A DNA stretch of 64,000 nucleotides from Aurifilum marmelostoma (GCA_027559495.1 JAMXSV010000004.1:2903001-2967000); one strand, 5' to 3'; counted from the stretch's first letter, positions 9,743 through 20,052 are shown. The notes: a model not told the origin generated them from the letters alone. Numbers and translations are program-made.

Positions 9743-11902
9743 TTACCTCTGGGTCCTGCGTCTCTTTTGCGCAGGCGGCTGAGGAGACTCCTCTTCCCGT
9801 TCTCGCTTCTTGTACGACTGGTTCGTCGCAGCCTTCCGGTCGTGCTCCGCTATCTTGTCGTCCGTCGCCATGGGCCTCTCCACAGTCCGGAATGTAAGAG
9901 CCAGCCGCATAGGCATGGCTTTATCCACAGCCGCACCATGGTCAAGATACCGCTGCGTGTTCTCCCCGTGCATGAGCACAATGTCGCCGTGATCGACAGG
10001 AAACTTGAGGAGGATGCGGTGTACACCGTGCTTGCTTCGCATTCTGGCCCTGAACAGCTGCTTCCACTCTTCGTGGTCGATCTCGCCGGCCTCGCGCCGC
10101 TCCCAGATCTCCTTGCGGTATGCGTACTCCGTGCAGCCCTGGATCAAGGGGTCCTCTTCGATCCAGCTGTTCGGGCCGTACCTCTCCTGGCCCCTGTTTG
10201 TCATTTTCCGTCCATAGTCATACTGCGGCTTGATGGCGACCGAGAATGTCCCGCGCCCGCCGAGGGTCCAGGTGGCCACGTTGGGGCCCAACCCGCTCTC
10301 GCCGTCATCGTGCATGGACATGGCCATGTCGGCAAGGTAGCATGCAAAGTACAGCTGGTTGAAGTCGCCGGCAGCCTGTTGGAAGTAGTGGCTGAGCCAG
10401 TCGTTCATCTTGTCGACGGCCGCCTTCACCTCGGGCGGGCCGTCCTCGAACTTGGTCGTCCCGAGCGCAACGCCAAAGATGTACCTGGCGCCGAAGTTGC
10501 TGTTGAAGTGGTTCGTGTGTACCATTCCGGCCGGCGTGTGGAGCATGCGCCGCTCGAGGTTGAGACGGCCCAGGTTGGCCAGAGCCAGCATGCGGGTGAA
10601 ATATTGGTCGGTGACCTCCATGGCGCTGGGCTTGGGCTTGAGGATACTGATGTTGCAGCCCGGGGCGAGGGTGTACTGGTGAACGGTGAAGTCCTGCAGC
10701 TGGGGGCCTTCTTGATAGCCCGGCAGGCTTGTGTAGTTGAAGCTAGCCCATCTCTGCTTGGATCTCTCTGCTCTGGTGCAGGCATCCAGGAACTCATGCG
10801 TGAGGGCAGGCGGGGGCGCCCTGATGGTAAAGGTGCAGTGTTCGTTGCGGCAGTGCCATTCGTGCCAGCGGACGCGGGGGTTGAGCATCCCACACTGGGG
10901 ACAGGCAAAGCCCTTCATCAGCCCGTTGCACAGAGCCACAATCTTGTCCTGGCTGACGGGCTCCCTCTGCAGATCCACTATCAGGTCGTCATAATTCTCC
11001 CTTCTGAACGCCGCCGCGGTAGGATATAGGCGAGGGTAGTAAGGCTCCAGGCCTTGGATGTCAATGGAGAGTCTGTCCCAGCGCTCCTTGAGGAAACGGT
11101 CGCTGTAGGTCCAGTTGAGCTGTAGGGCGTCCTGATCGATCTGATCGCCTTCTGGAGTTCTCCACCAGTCGTCACATGCAGGGTTCAGGCACACCGAGGC
11201 CTGCTGGAAGATAATGGGCGAGGTCTTGTCACAGAACCCACAGGTGAAAGTTTCGGCCTTTGTGGTGAAGTCCCTCGAGGTGAGTGCTGGCGGCTGTCCG
11301 TGTGCAGGGTCTGCCCACCAGCTCTGCTCCTGGATGTCGCACTTCTCCAGCCTGATCATCCATATCTTCCTGCCCTTGGCCGCTGGCTCGGGCCAGATGA
11401 AGGTGGGGACAAACCAGGCCAGTGGCCAGCTGTCCTGGTCCTTGGTCATTGTGCATGGGAACAGTGGATACCCGTGATTCTTCGAGGACGTAGCTCCCTG
11501 CTGGACTATAACACCAATAGGTCTCCTCTCCTCCATGTTTCTGGTGATCTCCTTCAGCCGCTTGCTGGTGGTTGCAGGGGTTGAGTCTGGGCCATTGATG
11601 GAAGTGATGAGAACCTCGGCGTCGAGGTAAGCTCCTGGGTTGAAGAACTTGCCCAGGAGCAGACCAAGGCAGAAGCCTGAGTTCTCACTACCATTGGGCC
11701 CTCTATTGCGAGGGTCACCCTTCAATGTGCTGTAATAGCCAGCCTGGATGGAGTTGAACCACGGCGTTGCGTTGATAAGATGAGCTCTATGCTCGGCAAA
11801 ATACGGCGGTGGTGTGCTTGGATCCCAAGTTGTCTGCAGGTCGCGTCTGAGGATTGCGTCTTCATACTGAAGGGCAGGTGGTTCTGTGGCAGGTTCGGAC
11901 AT
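9743..11902 (-). CDS. AlkB-type 2OG-Fe(II) dioxygenase with two cysteine clusters
   Basis: A single uninterrupted minus-strand frame of 719 residues starts at ATG 11902. The C-terminal third carries the AlkB-like double-stranded beta-helix signature: H531-D-D533 in MHDDGESGLGPNVATWTLGG, then DHGDIVLMHG, distal H655 and R666/R672 in MRLALTFR, matching the Fe(II) triad and 2-oxoglutarate-binding arginines. Two cysteine groups precede it: C221-x2-C224 with C238-x4-C243, and C334-x2-C337 with C351-x4-C356 plus nearby His. They look like zinc ribbons. The extreme C-terminus (KKREREEE...KRRRTQR) looks like a nuclear localisation signal. AlkB enzymes oxidatively demethylate nucleic acids, and this architecture suggests a nuclear enzyme with its own zinc-dependent recognition module. 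The substrate cannot be told from sequence. It is intronless, unlike most neighbours, beside decayed repeat DNA. Confidence 0.8.
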   Translation of the reverse strand: MSEPATEPPALQYEDAILRRDLQTTWDPSTPPPYFAEHRAHLINATPWFNSIQAGYYSTLKGDPRNRGPNGSENSGFCLGLLLGKFFNPGAYLDAEVLITSINGPDSTPATTSKRLKEITRNMEERRPIGVIVQQGATSSKNHGYPLFPCTMTKDQDSWPLAWFVPTFIWPEPAAKGRKIWMIRLEKCDIQEQSWWADPAHGQPPALTSRDFTTKAETFTCGFCDKTSPIIFQQASVCLNPACDDWWRTPEGDQIDQDALQLNWTYSDRFLKERWDRLSIDIQGLEPYYPRLYPTAAAFRRENYDDLIVDLQREPVSQDKIVALCNGLMKGFACPQCGMLNPRVRWHEWHCRNEHCTFTIRAPPPALTHEFLDACTRAERSKQRWASFNYTSLPGYQEGPQLQDFTVHQYTLAPGCNISILKPKPSAMEVTDQYFTRMLALANLGRLNLERRMLHTPAGMVHTNHFNSNFGARYIFGVALGTTKFEDGPPEVKAAVDKMNDWLSHYFQQAAGDFNQLYFACYLADMAMSMHDDGESGLGPNVATWTLGGRGTFSVAIKPQYDYGRKMTNRGQERYGPNSWIEEDPLIQGCTEYAYRKEIWERREAGEIDHEEWKQLFRARMRSKHGVHRILLKFPVDHGDIVLMHGENTQRYLDHGAAVDKAMPMRLALTFRTVERPMATDDKIAEHDRKAATNQSYKKREREEESPQPPAQKRRRTQR

Positions 11903-13074
11903 TTTCGAGGGTTGTATCAGTTATGGTACTAGCAAAATATATAGCTTGATGTCTGGTTTATATAAAAACTACTTTGATTAATTAGTGCTCGTTTATGCCA
12001 TTGAAAGCTGTGATGATCAGAAGCCTACAGAATTGAATGGTATTGTTGTTATTGAGATTCTCAAGGCTGTGTAATGCCAGCTCAAGAACGTTCGAGAACT
12101 GGCTCGAGGTGCTTGGAGGATCAATGGTGAAGTAGAGTTGTTGGTACTTTGTGAAGGTTTCCACTGTACTCTTGATAATAGCAATAATGATCTGAGGACA
12201 GAGCCAATTGTGATGGTCAATCTCGAGGGTGAGACCGCCCCCTTTTCAAAGATTCAGCCCAGCATTGTGTGGTTCCCAGTGCAAAGGCTATGTATTCAGA
12301 CCGCACGTGTCTGGCTTTGCTCTGTGCAAAAGTACTGCTTTCTTCTTCGGCAAAAGTCCTGTGCCGCTTGGTTCAATGCTTTATCGGACTTCTGTTCCCG
12401 CCGGTGCAAGGAGAAGTCTGGAGATTCCCTTGTGCAATGTTCATCCTTTTCCACAATTGGCTCAGCAGCCTTCAGCACAGTATCTCGCTTTGTTCAGAAT
12501 AATATACTGCTTGTCCGTTCTTGGCAGAGATGCTTTGGCACAGGGACTGCTGGTTCTCTTTTGGGCCGAATGGCTTCACGAGTAGTCCGAATGGGGTTTA
12601 AGTAAATATCATTAAAGCTCTCTAGGTTAATTACAACCATTTGGTGAATGTGTGAACTCTTCATGTCGTACTAGCTGCAGACAGGGAGCCAGGTGATTCC
12701 AACCAAAGCCAGTACTTGGCTATAATTAAATACTGCGATTTGGAAGGGGCAAATCAATAAAGGTGACTCACAGGGAACACAAAGAGTCAAAATTCAAATA
12801 CAATGTAGTTGATGTTTCCCGCTGTAATTAGCTCAGATTGATGCAAACAAGCGCAGTTTTATCAGAATGTGATCATGTCGCACGCTTTGGAGTCATAGGA
12901 GATGTTGGAATAAAACGCCATACCTCTGGGCAAGTGCAGCCTCCCAAGTGCAGCAGCACCTTATGAACTGTACTCTGGTATCATGTTGTCACTATGCCAA
13001 CAGACTGGCTTGCAATCACCTTATAGGACCGCCATACCAGAAGCGATGCTTAAAAGTGCTTGACAAACCACGTA
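11903..13074. other. Intergenic region, AT-rich
   Basis: Upstream DNA of the dioxygenase (TATA-like AT-rich stretch at 11930-12000) and downstream DNA of the SET-domain gene. Open frames at 12138-12605 overlap each other in several frames and lack any recognised motif. No gene called. Confidence 0.45.
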
Positions 13075-14414
13075 TCACCTCAAGCGCTTGATAGTTCCTC
13101 TCACCAGATTCTGTATTTGTTCCCATCGCTTGAGCAGCATATCCCTCCGACCCTGGTTCAGAGTCTCACCGTCAGCCTCAAACCGGAGCTCCTTAAGCTT
13201 TTGCATCTGATCGAGGATTTCTGAGTCATAGTCCTTGAGGAGCGACACCAAGACGCCGTCGGCCTTTCGCTGGCTCTTCTCCCCATCATCCAGTCCGTTC
13301 ACAAATTCCTGCCACTCCCTGGTTGACAGCCCATGGTGCATGTCCGTCAGCATCAGGCGCAGGGCCACCTGAGTGCGGTGACAAGCGGTATCCTCGTCTA
13401 GCACATACTTTCCCAAGAAACCCATGTCCTCGAGGTCCTCCTTTTGTTCGTCCGAAAGGGAGGGAAGGATGGCATCGTCAAGGCAGACCTCGTCCCAGCG
13501 GTTCTGGTCTAGCACGAAGCCGTACTCAACGAGAAGGAAATCATTGGGGTGGTTACCATAGCTAATGTGGACCTCCTGGCCCTTTTCGTATGGTTTCTTG
13601 GTCCGGAACGAGTATGTTGTGGTGTGGTTGAAGGCGACTTCGCAGCCGTCCCTGTCGGTATGATTAAAAAGATCCGCGACGGGTTGCAACACCATGTGAT
13701 CGGCCTTGGGGAGCTTTTTAGTTCGCGGCGTGACGAAATAGAACGTTCGCGTGTTGACGAGCATCCATGCGTAGAGGTACTCCTCCTTCGTGCACGAGGC
13801 TCTGACACCACCTCGCGTGGAAAAAGGCAACGCCGCGGACACCAGGTCCCAGTCTCGGTCGAACTTCTTCCTCTGGTCGCGCAAGAGCTTCGCTGCGGCG
13901 GTGGGAAGGAATGCTTGTAGGGAGGCGGGCCAGGTCATGGGCATGGAGAGCTGCATATCTTCCTTGGTCGGGACGACGGCGTCCCATTTGGCATAAGTCG
14001 TGGTGTTTTCCATGTGGTTCAGGGCCAAGTCGGCGGCGAGCATGCCATGGACGGTCATGTCCTTGGGCAGCTTCTTTGCAATCGTTGACGGGACAGTATC
14101 CATGGTCCGTAACATCGAGACAGGAACCGTGAGTATCTCCGTGCCTTCTGGGATGTGGTCCGTTGCAACGACTACACGGCGATATTAGCACTTCCCTCTA
14201 GGGTCTGGTGGTAGAATTGAGACTGCAAATCTCATAGCTAGGCAGGCTACATGTGTGCCTGTTCCTCTGGGATGCAGAAAAGCATCGCATGCAATCACTC
14301 ACTTCCAAAACCACGTCCAGAGAGCCTCATGGGGCGTATGTTGTTGATGACCACGCCGAGACCCTCAGCCCAGGCCAGGAGCTCTTCATGGATTTCCTCA
14401 AGCTTGTCATCCAT
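13075..14414 (-). CDS. SET-domain protein lysine methyltransferase (SETD3/SETD6/RKM-like class)
   Basis: Two exons (14414-14303 and 14171-13075, intron 131 nt with a GCTAAT branch point) give 402 residues. The N-terminus MDDKLEEIHEELLAWAEGLG leads into SGRGFGIVATDHIPEGTEIL, the first SET strand with the GRG-type cofactor motif. The conserved VADLFNH near residues 204-208 and VHISYGNHPNDFLL form the cofactor-binding/active-site pseudoknot. The C-terminal ~150 residues are helical and acidic, as in the Rubisco-LSMT-type substrate-binding domain. Such enzymes methylate lysine (or histidine) on ribosomal proteins, elongation factors or other non-histone targets. The exact substrate is not predictable here. 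The start is chosen because it gives the complete conserved N-terminal helix and clean splice phase. Confidence 0.85.
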
Positions 14415-14506
14415 GTTGACGACAGTTTTCTCGATTCAGATGTGCCTTTGGATGTAAGTCTGATTGATCCTCCTGGGATCTAGCTGGATGAGATGCGAAA
14501 CGACTT

Positions 14507-14554
<48 letters not shown>

Positions 14555-15244
14555 ACTGGCTGAGTTGATGTGCAAGGCAACAAGGTTCCTCTGGCCACCG
14601 CGATTCGTCTCAGCCCAGCTTTATACCAGCCCGTTCTGACCCTCGAGCGGACGACAATGCCGCGAGCAGGTGGAATATGACACTGAGGCGTCACAAACAC
14701 TCCATTGTGTTTCAAGTCACAGTGTCTTGATGAGTCCAGGGCGGCTCCTCTTTTTCCCTCGGCATGAGACGAGAAGGATGTCTTCTACAGTGACTCACTG
14801 CTAGTCTTGGCCTGGTAAGTATTCCGACTCCGCCTATTGCACAGGACACGGTGCATTGAAGGGGGTGACTGAAGAAAAAGGGAAAAAAAAGAGACAAAGA
14901 GGGAAACGGTCGGGGAATATCAGACCAGAAGTCCATAAATTGTACAACTGAGGCTTGAGAACTGCGAATTCTTCGAGGGAAACTGCGAGTTGACCGGCCT
15001 TTTTATTTTCACACCGCCGTGTATGCAACGTTTCCAGTACTGTACGGCTCCGGCCGACCCCACCGAGAGCTCTCTCCGTGTTTTGCCGGCCGGAAGCTGA
15101 GCTCCCAAGCCGGGCCCGACGCCGTCATCGAATGATTTCCGAAAAAAACATAGCTCCACTACTACCACTTCCTGCCCTCGTCGCTCTTTCTCGTACGTTG
15201 ATCCGTCTTGTCGCGATGATCGTCTCAGTACCGACCTTCTCTCC
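14415..15244. other. Divergent intergenic region between SET-domain gene and COQ4
   Basis: Shared upstream DNA of the two divergent genes. It contains a long AG dinucleotide tract (14513-14552). No coding sequence recognised. Confidence 0.5.
14513..14552. repeat. (AG)20 microsatellite
   Basis: Forty uninterrupted bases of AG repeat about 100 bp upstream of the SET-domain gene start; probably within its leader or promoter. Confidence 0.95.
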
Positions 15245-16146
15245 ATGACGAAGCTCATACTCTCGAGGCCGAGAGCGTCGGCACTCTCGCGAGGCGCACA
15301 CGGTATCTGCCAGGCCGTATTGGTACCGGCCGCGGTGTCCTCGTCAGGTCCTCTCAGGTCGTTCTCCCTGCTCAACCGGCCGCCGCCCAACTACCCAGGC
15401 CATGTTCCTCTCACGCGCGTCGAGCGTGCTGGGCTGGCCATCGGGTCAGGCATCATGTCTTTTCTGGATCCCTACCGCGGAGGCAAGGCCTTGCCTTTTC
15501 CTTTTTTTCTTTCTTTTCCTTTCCCTCGCTCCTCGCCCAAGACTTGAATTTCAACTAACCACTGCCACCAGACATGATTGCCGCCTTCGCCGAGGCGACA
15601 TCAACGCCCTACTTCATCCCCCGCCTCCGCGACGCAATGCTCCGCTCCCCAACAGGTCGACGCATCCTCCGCGACCGCCCCCGCCTGACCTCGACCTCCC
15701 TTGACCTCCCGCGGCTCCGGACACTAGCCCCCAACACCGTCGGCCGCACATACGTCGGCTGGCTGGACCGCGAGGGCGTCACCCCCGACTCGCGGTCCGC
15801 AGTGCGCTACATCGATGACGAGGAGTGCGCCTACGTCATGCAGCGGTACCGCGAATGCCACGACTTTTACCACGCGCTGACGGGCCTGCCGATCGTGCGG
15901 GAGGGCGAGGTCGCGCTCAAGGCGTTTGAGTGGGCCAACACGGGTCTGCCCATGACGGGGCTGAGCATGTTTGCGGCGCTGACGCTGAAGAAGGGCGAGA
16001 GGAGGCGGTTTGTGAATACGTACCTCCCTTGGGCGCTGAGGAACGGCTGGCGGAGCGAGGAGGTCATTAATGTCTACTGGGAGGAGGAGCTGGAGAGCGA
16101 TGTGGATGAGCTGAGGGCGAAGTTGGGGGGTGGAGCGGCCGCCTGA
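15245..16146 (+). CDS. COQ4: Ubiquinone biosynthesis protein COQ4 (mitochondrial)
   Basis: Exons 15245-15482 and 15572-16146 give 270 residues as read. The N-terminus (RPRASALSRG...) is basic and Ser/Ala-rich, like a mitochondrial presequence. The conserved core includes HVPLTRVERAGLAIGSG, SFLDPYRGDMIAAF across the intron, and the zinc-binding HDFYH (176-180) followed eleven residues later by Glu, the HDxxHx11E signature. COQ4 organises the coenzyme Q synthome on the matrix side of the inner membrane. The intron uses a GC donor (AG|GCAAGG) with a normal CTAAC branch point and CCACCAG acceptor. The protein stops after ...AKLGGGAAA, but dropping one G from the six-G run (16125-16130) continues as VERPPDLRDIRKKERE... 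to a stop at 16259-16261, which resembles the usual basic C-terminus. The real end is therefore probably 16261. Confidence 0.93.
15483..15571 (+). promoter_or_regulatory. GC-AG intron of COQ4
   Basis: The 89-nt intron begins GCAAGG immediately after a consensus AG exon end and finishes CCACCAG. Branch point CTAAC lies about 14 nt upstream of the acceptor. No GT donor nearby keeps the YRGDMIAAF reading. Confidence 0.85.
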
Positions 16147-16479
16147 CCTGAGGGACATTAGGAAGAAAGAGAGAGAGGAGAGGAGACGGCAGAAGTTGCA
16201 GGCCTCTTCTGGTGTCGGCAGCAGTGGCAAACCCTCGCAGCCCGGACCCGCAGCACCATAAGTGAGAGGGTCTTGTTGTTGGGCAGCTGTACACTACTAG
16301 TACTACCACCACTGTACTAAATACAACGAGCATCATGAACTTGCTGGGCAATGGATTACCCTTTCCAGGCCGGATCAATAGAATCGCATTAAGGTATCAT
16401 GTCGTTGCATCGTGTCCGAACTTCCATCACTATTCCTCTCGTCCCCCCCCCCCATTCTTTCTTTTTCGTCTGCATAGCC

Positions 16480-17176
16480 CTATAGATCCAGCAGGTCGTC
16501 ATCGTCCTCATCCTCCCAGCCCTTCCTCCGGTTGATCACGATCTTCTCCTCCTTCTTCTGGTTGTTCTCCGCCACGGCGTTGAGCAGGTCCTTGAGCTGG
16601 TCCTCGGTGACCTTTTGCCGCAGCTGGCCTGTCTGCGCCAGCATGATCAGTCTGTTCTCGATGTCTGTCGCCCGCTCCTCCTTGACCATGCGGATGCGGC
16701 CCAAACGATCGGCGGCCTCGGGGTGGAGGATCTGGTTGAGGACGGATTGTCTGGCTTCGGCTGTGCGAGGTGTTTCGGTTAGTGGCTTGGTTTATAAGTT
16801 TCATGAGGGGAGGGGAGTTGAAGGGTGTGTCGCGTGATGCTCGTCGGGTGTGAGGGCGAGGTGGGATATCGTTGTGTACCTTCTTGTTGCCTGACGAAAG
16901 AGACACACGGAACAGTCAGTTATCTTGAACCAAACAACAGCCCAGTACCAGCACAGCCTTGGAAGGGACCGCGAGAGGGCAACAACTACTCACTTCTTCT
17001 GCTCGGCACCGCCTTGGCCTGAGCTGCCACCTGCACCGGCACCACCCCCTCCTTGTTGCGCCTTGAGCTGCTCGAGGCGAGCCTTGCGAATCTGTTTACC
17101 TGGTTGGCGCCTGTGGTATACCCATTTTCGGAGGACCTTAACCGGTACATACCTGTTCGAGTTCTGAATCATCCAT
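16480..17176 (-). CDS. PDCD5: PDCD5/TFAR19-family DNA-binding protein
   Basis: Four exons (17176-17153, 17091-16994, 16890-16880, 16760-16480) give 137 residues. The protein begins MDDSELEQIRKARLEQLKAQQ, then a Gly/Ala/Ser linker (GGGGAGAGGSSGQGG), then QKKQQEAEARQSVLNQILHPEAADRLGRI, the three-helix core of the family, and ends with an acidic DEDDDDLLDL. The third exon is only 11 nt. It is needed to link QKK to EAEARQS in frame and has AG and GT borders. PDCD5 proteins bind nucleic acid and, in eukaryotes, interact with chaperonin and chromatin factors; a precise fungal role is unsettled. Length and ends are typical. Confidence 0.92.
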
Positions 17177-17697
17177 GCTTAGATATGTGCGTGTGTGATG
17201 TACGTATGGGGAGGTAGTAGACCCACGCAAGAGTTGCGGACCCAAGACAAATAATTTGGCGGGGTCAAGGTGGTGCTTTGCAGTGTGCGGCAGGCATCCG
17301 AGGTGCTATAAGTATAGCCTCCAGTACCTATCGATAGTGCCCGTATACCCTGGACAGTACCCGGAACCATACTGTCGCAAGGCCTCTAAGCAACGTTCAC
17401 GAAATTTTACAATGTGCCATATGGATGTTGGATAAATCCTCAGATATTGATGAATCACAGAGGGACGAGATATGTTCATGCTTGATCAACATCGATGCCA
17501 GTGCAACTATGAACATCGAGTCGATTTCACATAAGGCTGGTGCTGCAAACTCTAGGCGAGACGGCACGCTGAGCGGGAGAAATAACATGAACACAAGGAT
17601 ATGTTAAGCCGCCATGTAGATAGTAAGTTTTTGTACAAATTTCATGTGACAGCAGTTGATGTTGCGCTTGGATCGCTCTTGAAATATCACTGCAGTC
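17177..17697. other. Intergenic region, no supported gene
   Basis: Lies between two minus-strand genes: promoter of PDCD5 and 3' flank of the ketopantoate-reductase-like gene. Short overlapping frames at 17397-17607 have no recognised motif. Confidence 0.5.
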
Positions 17698-19209
17698 TCA
17701 GTGCCGCTCGATGTCTTCGTCGTCGCTTCCACGCCCGCCGCCGCTCGCGTTCAGCGAGGCCAGCCCTTCAAATGGAATAAGACCCCTCAGCTGCTTCCTC
17801 CGCTCCTCTATCCTTGCCTTGACGGCACCGATCACCATCTCGTTCTGCGGGGTCTTGATCCCCAGCTCCTGGCCCCTCTTGACGAAGTAACCGTTCAGGT
17901 AGTCAATGTCCACCATCTTGCCCGCGCGGACGGCAGTGAGCAGCTGGCTCTGCGCCTGACCCTTGTCCGTGAGCCGATTCAGCGTGTGCTTACGCAGGGC
18001 GTCCATCCCGCAGTGCTCCACAACCTTGGATGAGTTGGTTAGCTCGGGCAGCGCCCAGATGACGTTGAACAGCTCCTCAAGCAGCTCGTCCGCGAGCAGG
18101 ATCGCGTGCTCGTTGCGCAGGACCTGGTCGTAGGTGGCATCGATCGCGATGGCCATAGGTTCGATGATGCACTGGAACACAATGGCCGGGAGCTTCTTGA
18201 TCAGGTAGTTCTCTAGGCTGTACCCGCCTGCGCCGAGTCCGTCCGTCGCTACCAGGGTCCGCATGAACTGCACGGCGTTCGAACGCCGCTCGACCGGGGG
18301 ATGGAATTTGATAAAGGAGGGCAATTCAATGCCCCGCTCCAGAGCCGTTAAGTATAGCTTGCCGGGTTTCCGCAATATAGAGGAGAAAAATATGGGCTTG
18401 TGATATCCGATGGAGGCGGTCATGTGCCCCAGGATATACGTTGGCCGTGTAGTAGGATCCTGAAACAAGGTCGCATTCAGTTCCTCCACGACACCCAGCC
18501 CGTCCTGGATAAGACAGATCGTCGTCCGGTTGTCGATGCGGTGTCTGATATTATATATTGCCGAGGTTGTCTGGCAGCAGGGAATCGTCACGATCAGCTG
18601 CTCAATGTGCTCGGAGCTGGGTATGACCTTTCCCCTTCCTACCCACTCGGCCTCGGCGCGGTTCTGAAAAACCTTCTTGTCACCCTTGAGCATCAGGAGA
18701 CGCTTGCCCTCGAACTCCCAGCTGTTCATGATTGCCTTTTTGTTCACGAGGAGCTTGACAGGATCGAGGTACTCGTAACCGGCGAGACGGTGGGCAATGA
18801 AGAAGGCTCGAGGATCTGATCCTAGAACATGCACTTTTCTCCCAGCTTCGTCTTCCTCCTTGGGTTCTTCCACCTCCCTCACGGCCTCCTTGCTTGAGAG
18901 AAGAGAGCCCGTTGTGTATGGCTTCCCAATCGGTATCCTCGGTTCCTCGTCGGGCGCGCCTTGGTCGTACCAAGGATCCTCGTCCAGATCGTCGAGCAAC
19001 CTTCGGAAGTCGGTTCGACGCGATAAGGGCTCGAGGGTTCCTCGCTCGGGAAGATCTTCGGCATCGTCGGCATCCAGAGGGGTGTTCTGAGCAGGTTTCT
19101 GGACCCTGGCGGCAGCATCCTCTGAGGAATACAGCCTGGTGGCCCCCCGGCCCGCATGAATGCTACCGCAGCTCCATGATGCGTGTCTGTGAGGTATTCG
19201 CGCAAACAC
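17698..19209 (-). CDS. Mitochondrial ketopantoate-reductase-family protein (PanE/ApbA-like)
   Basis: An intronless frame of 503 residues. The first ~40 residues are basic and Ser/His-rich with SCGSIHAGRGATRLYSSED, typical of a cleaved mitochondrial presequence. A Rossmann start VHVLGSDPRAFFIAHRLAG is a relaxed form of the GxGxxG dinucleotide motif. The C-terminal half carries the helical ketopantoate-reductase domain, including KKLPAIVFQCIIEPMAIAID and later DIDYLNGYFVKRGQELGI, which hold conserved Lys, Asn, Ser and Glu positions. Family members reduce 2-dehydropantoate in CoA biosynthesis. Yeast Cbs2, a mitochondrial translation activator, is a divergent member. The degraded glycine motif and long acidic N-terminal linker (DDLDEDPWYDQG) make the non-enzymatic, mitochondrial-expression role plausible. 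Enzyme or activator cannot be decided from sequence. Confidence 0.8.
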   Translation of the reverse strand: MFARIPHRHASWSCGSIHAGRGATRLYSSEDAAARVQKPAQNTPLDADDAEDLPERGTLEPLSRRTDFRRLLDDLDEDPWYDQGAPDEEPRIPIGKPYTTGSLLSSKEAVREVEEPKEEDEAGRKVHVLGSDPRAFFIAHRLAGYEYLDPVKLLVNKKAIMNSWEFEGKRLLMLKGDKKVFQNRAEAEWVGRGKVIPSSEHIEQLIVTIPCCQTTSAIYNIRHRIDNRTTICLIQDGLGVVEELNATLFQDPTTRPTYILGHMTASIGYHKPIFFSSILRKPGKLYLTALERGIELPSFIKFHPPVERRSNAVQFMRTLVATDGLGAGGYSLENYLIKKLPAIVFQCIIEPMAIAIDATYDQVLRNEHAILLADELLEELFNVIWALPELTNSSKVVEHCGMDALRKHTLNRLTDKGQAQSQLLTAVRAGKMVDIDYLNGYFVKRGQELGIKTPQNEMVIGAVKARIEERRKQLRGLIPFEGLASLNASGGGRGSDDEDIERH

Positions 19210-20052
19210 CCGCGATAGCGGAAGACTGCAGCGTAAGGAATACAGATTGAATGACGTCCTCAGGGGCCTCGAAAGATCATAGCAACGGTATTGGTCGATG
19301 ACAGAGCTTCTCCTTCTCCTCGGGCGGACGAAGTGTGCCTCGAGAGACCGGAAGCGATGCAGAAAATGCCCGCGCGATTCGTCGAGTTCGGTGTGATCGC
19401 TAGTGGGAAGAGAAGAGTGATGCTCAAGTCATCTGGGCGCAGATGATGTCTCTGGTCGCCCTCATATCATGGCGAGGTGGAGGTCTTTATGATGAGAGTG
19501 ACCCTACGTGGGAGGCCAACAGTCGTTGAAGAAAGCTGTATGACGGTGACATTTTTTTCCCTAGCAGCGGATCGTCTCTAAATTTTTAGCGGGATGCTAC
19601 TACTGCGAAAGCACACGACCTACTCCGGGCGTCGCAATAGAATTGCTTGACCCGCTGGACCGGAACGACCCCTGCTAAATCCCTGCAGTCCTGCATCTCT
19701 GATCGACTTCTTGCACATGCAATTTTCCAAGTAGGCAACTTTCTAATGCGAGTGAAGTTTTGTAAATATCAACTTCATCAAACTTCACTCACGAAGCCTA
19801 AGAAGTTGACAATCTCAAAGGGGCCTCTCCTAGATCGGCATTTAAATCCCTTGATTCGTTGACTACAGCTCATACGTCACGGAGTGTGTCTTTGTTTCTT
19901 TTTCTTGTCAGAACTTGCCGATATTTTGAGAATCTGTCCTGAAAGACGAGATCCCTTTGTTGCTCGAGCCCGGAGAATTCGACAGACTCGATCACTTGAA
20001 GCGAAGATTGCATTCCAGCATTACAGAAGTCGGCCACAACATTCCGCCCGTC
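19210..20052. other. Divergent promoter region
   Basis: Shared upstream DNA of the ketopantoate-reductase-like gene (minus) and LRP1 (plus). AT-rich around 19720-19860. No coding sequence recognised. Confidence 0.5.

Noticed and set aside
9767..11029. 420-codon plus-strand open frame opposite the dioxygenase
   Set aside because: Antisense shadow of the AlkB-type gene; Val/Leu/Arg-rich with no motif, while the other strand has a full catalytic signature.
14513..14552. AG tract considered as a CRISPR-like or satellite array
   Set aside because: Plain dinucleotide microsatellite without spacers.
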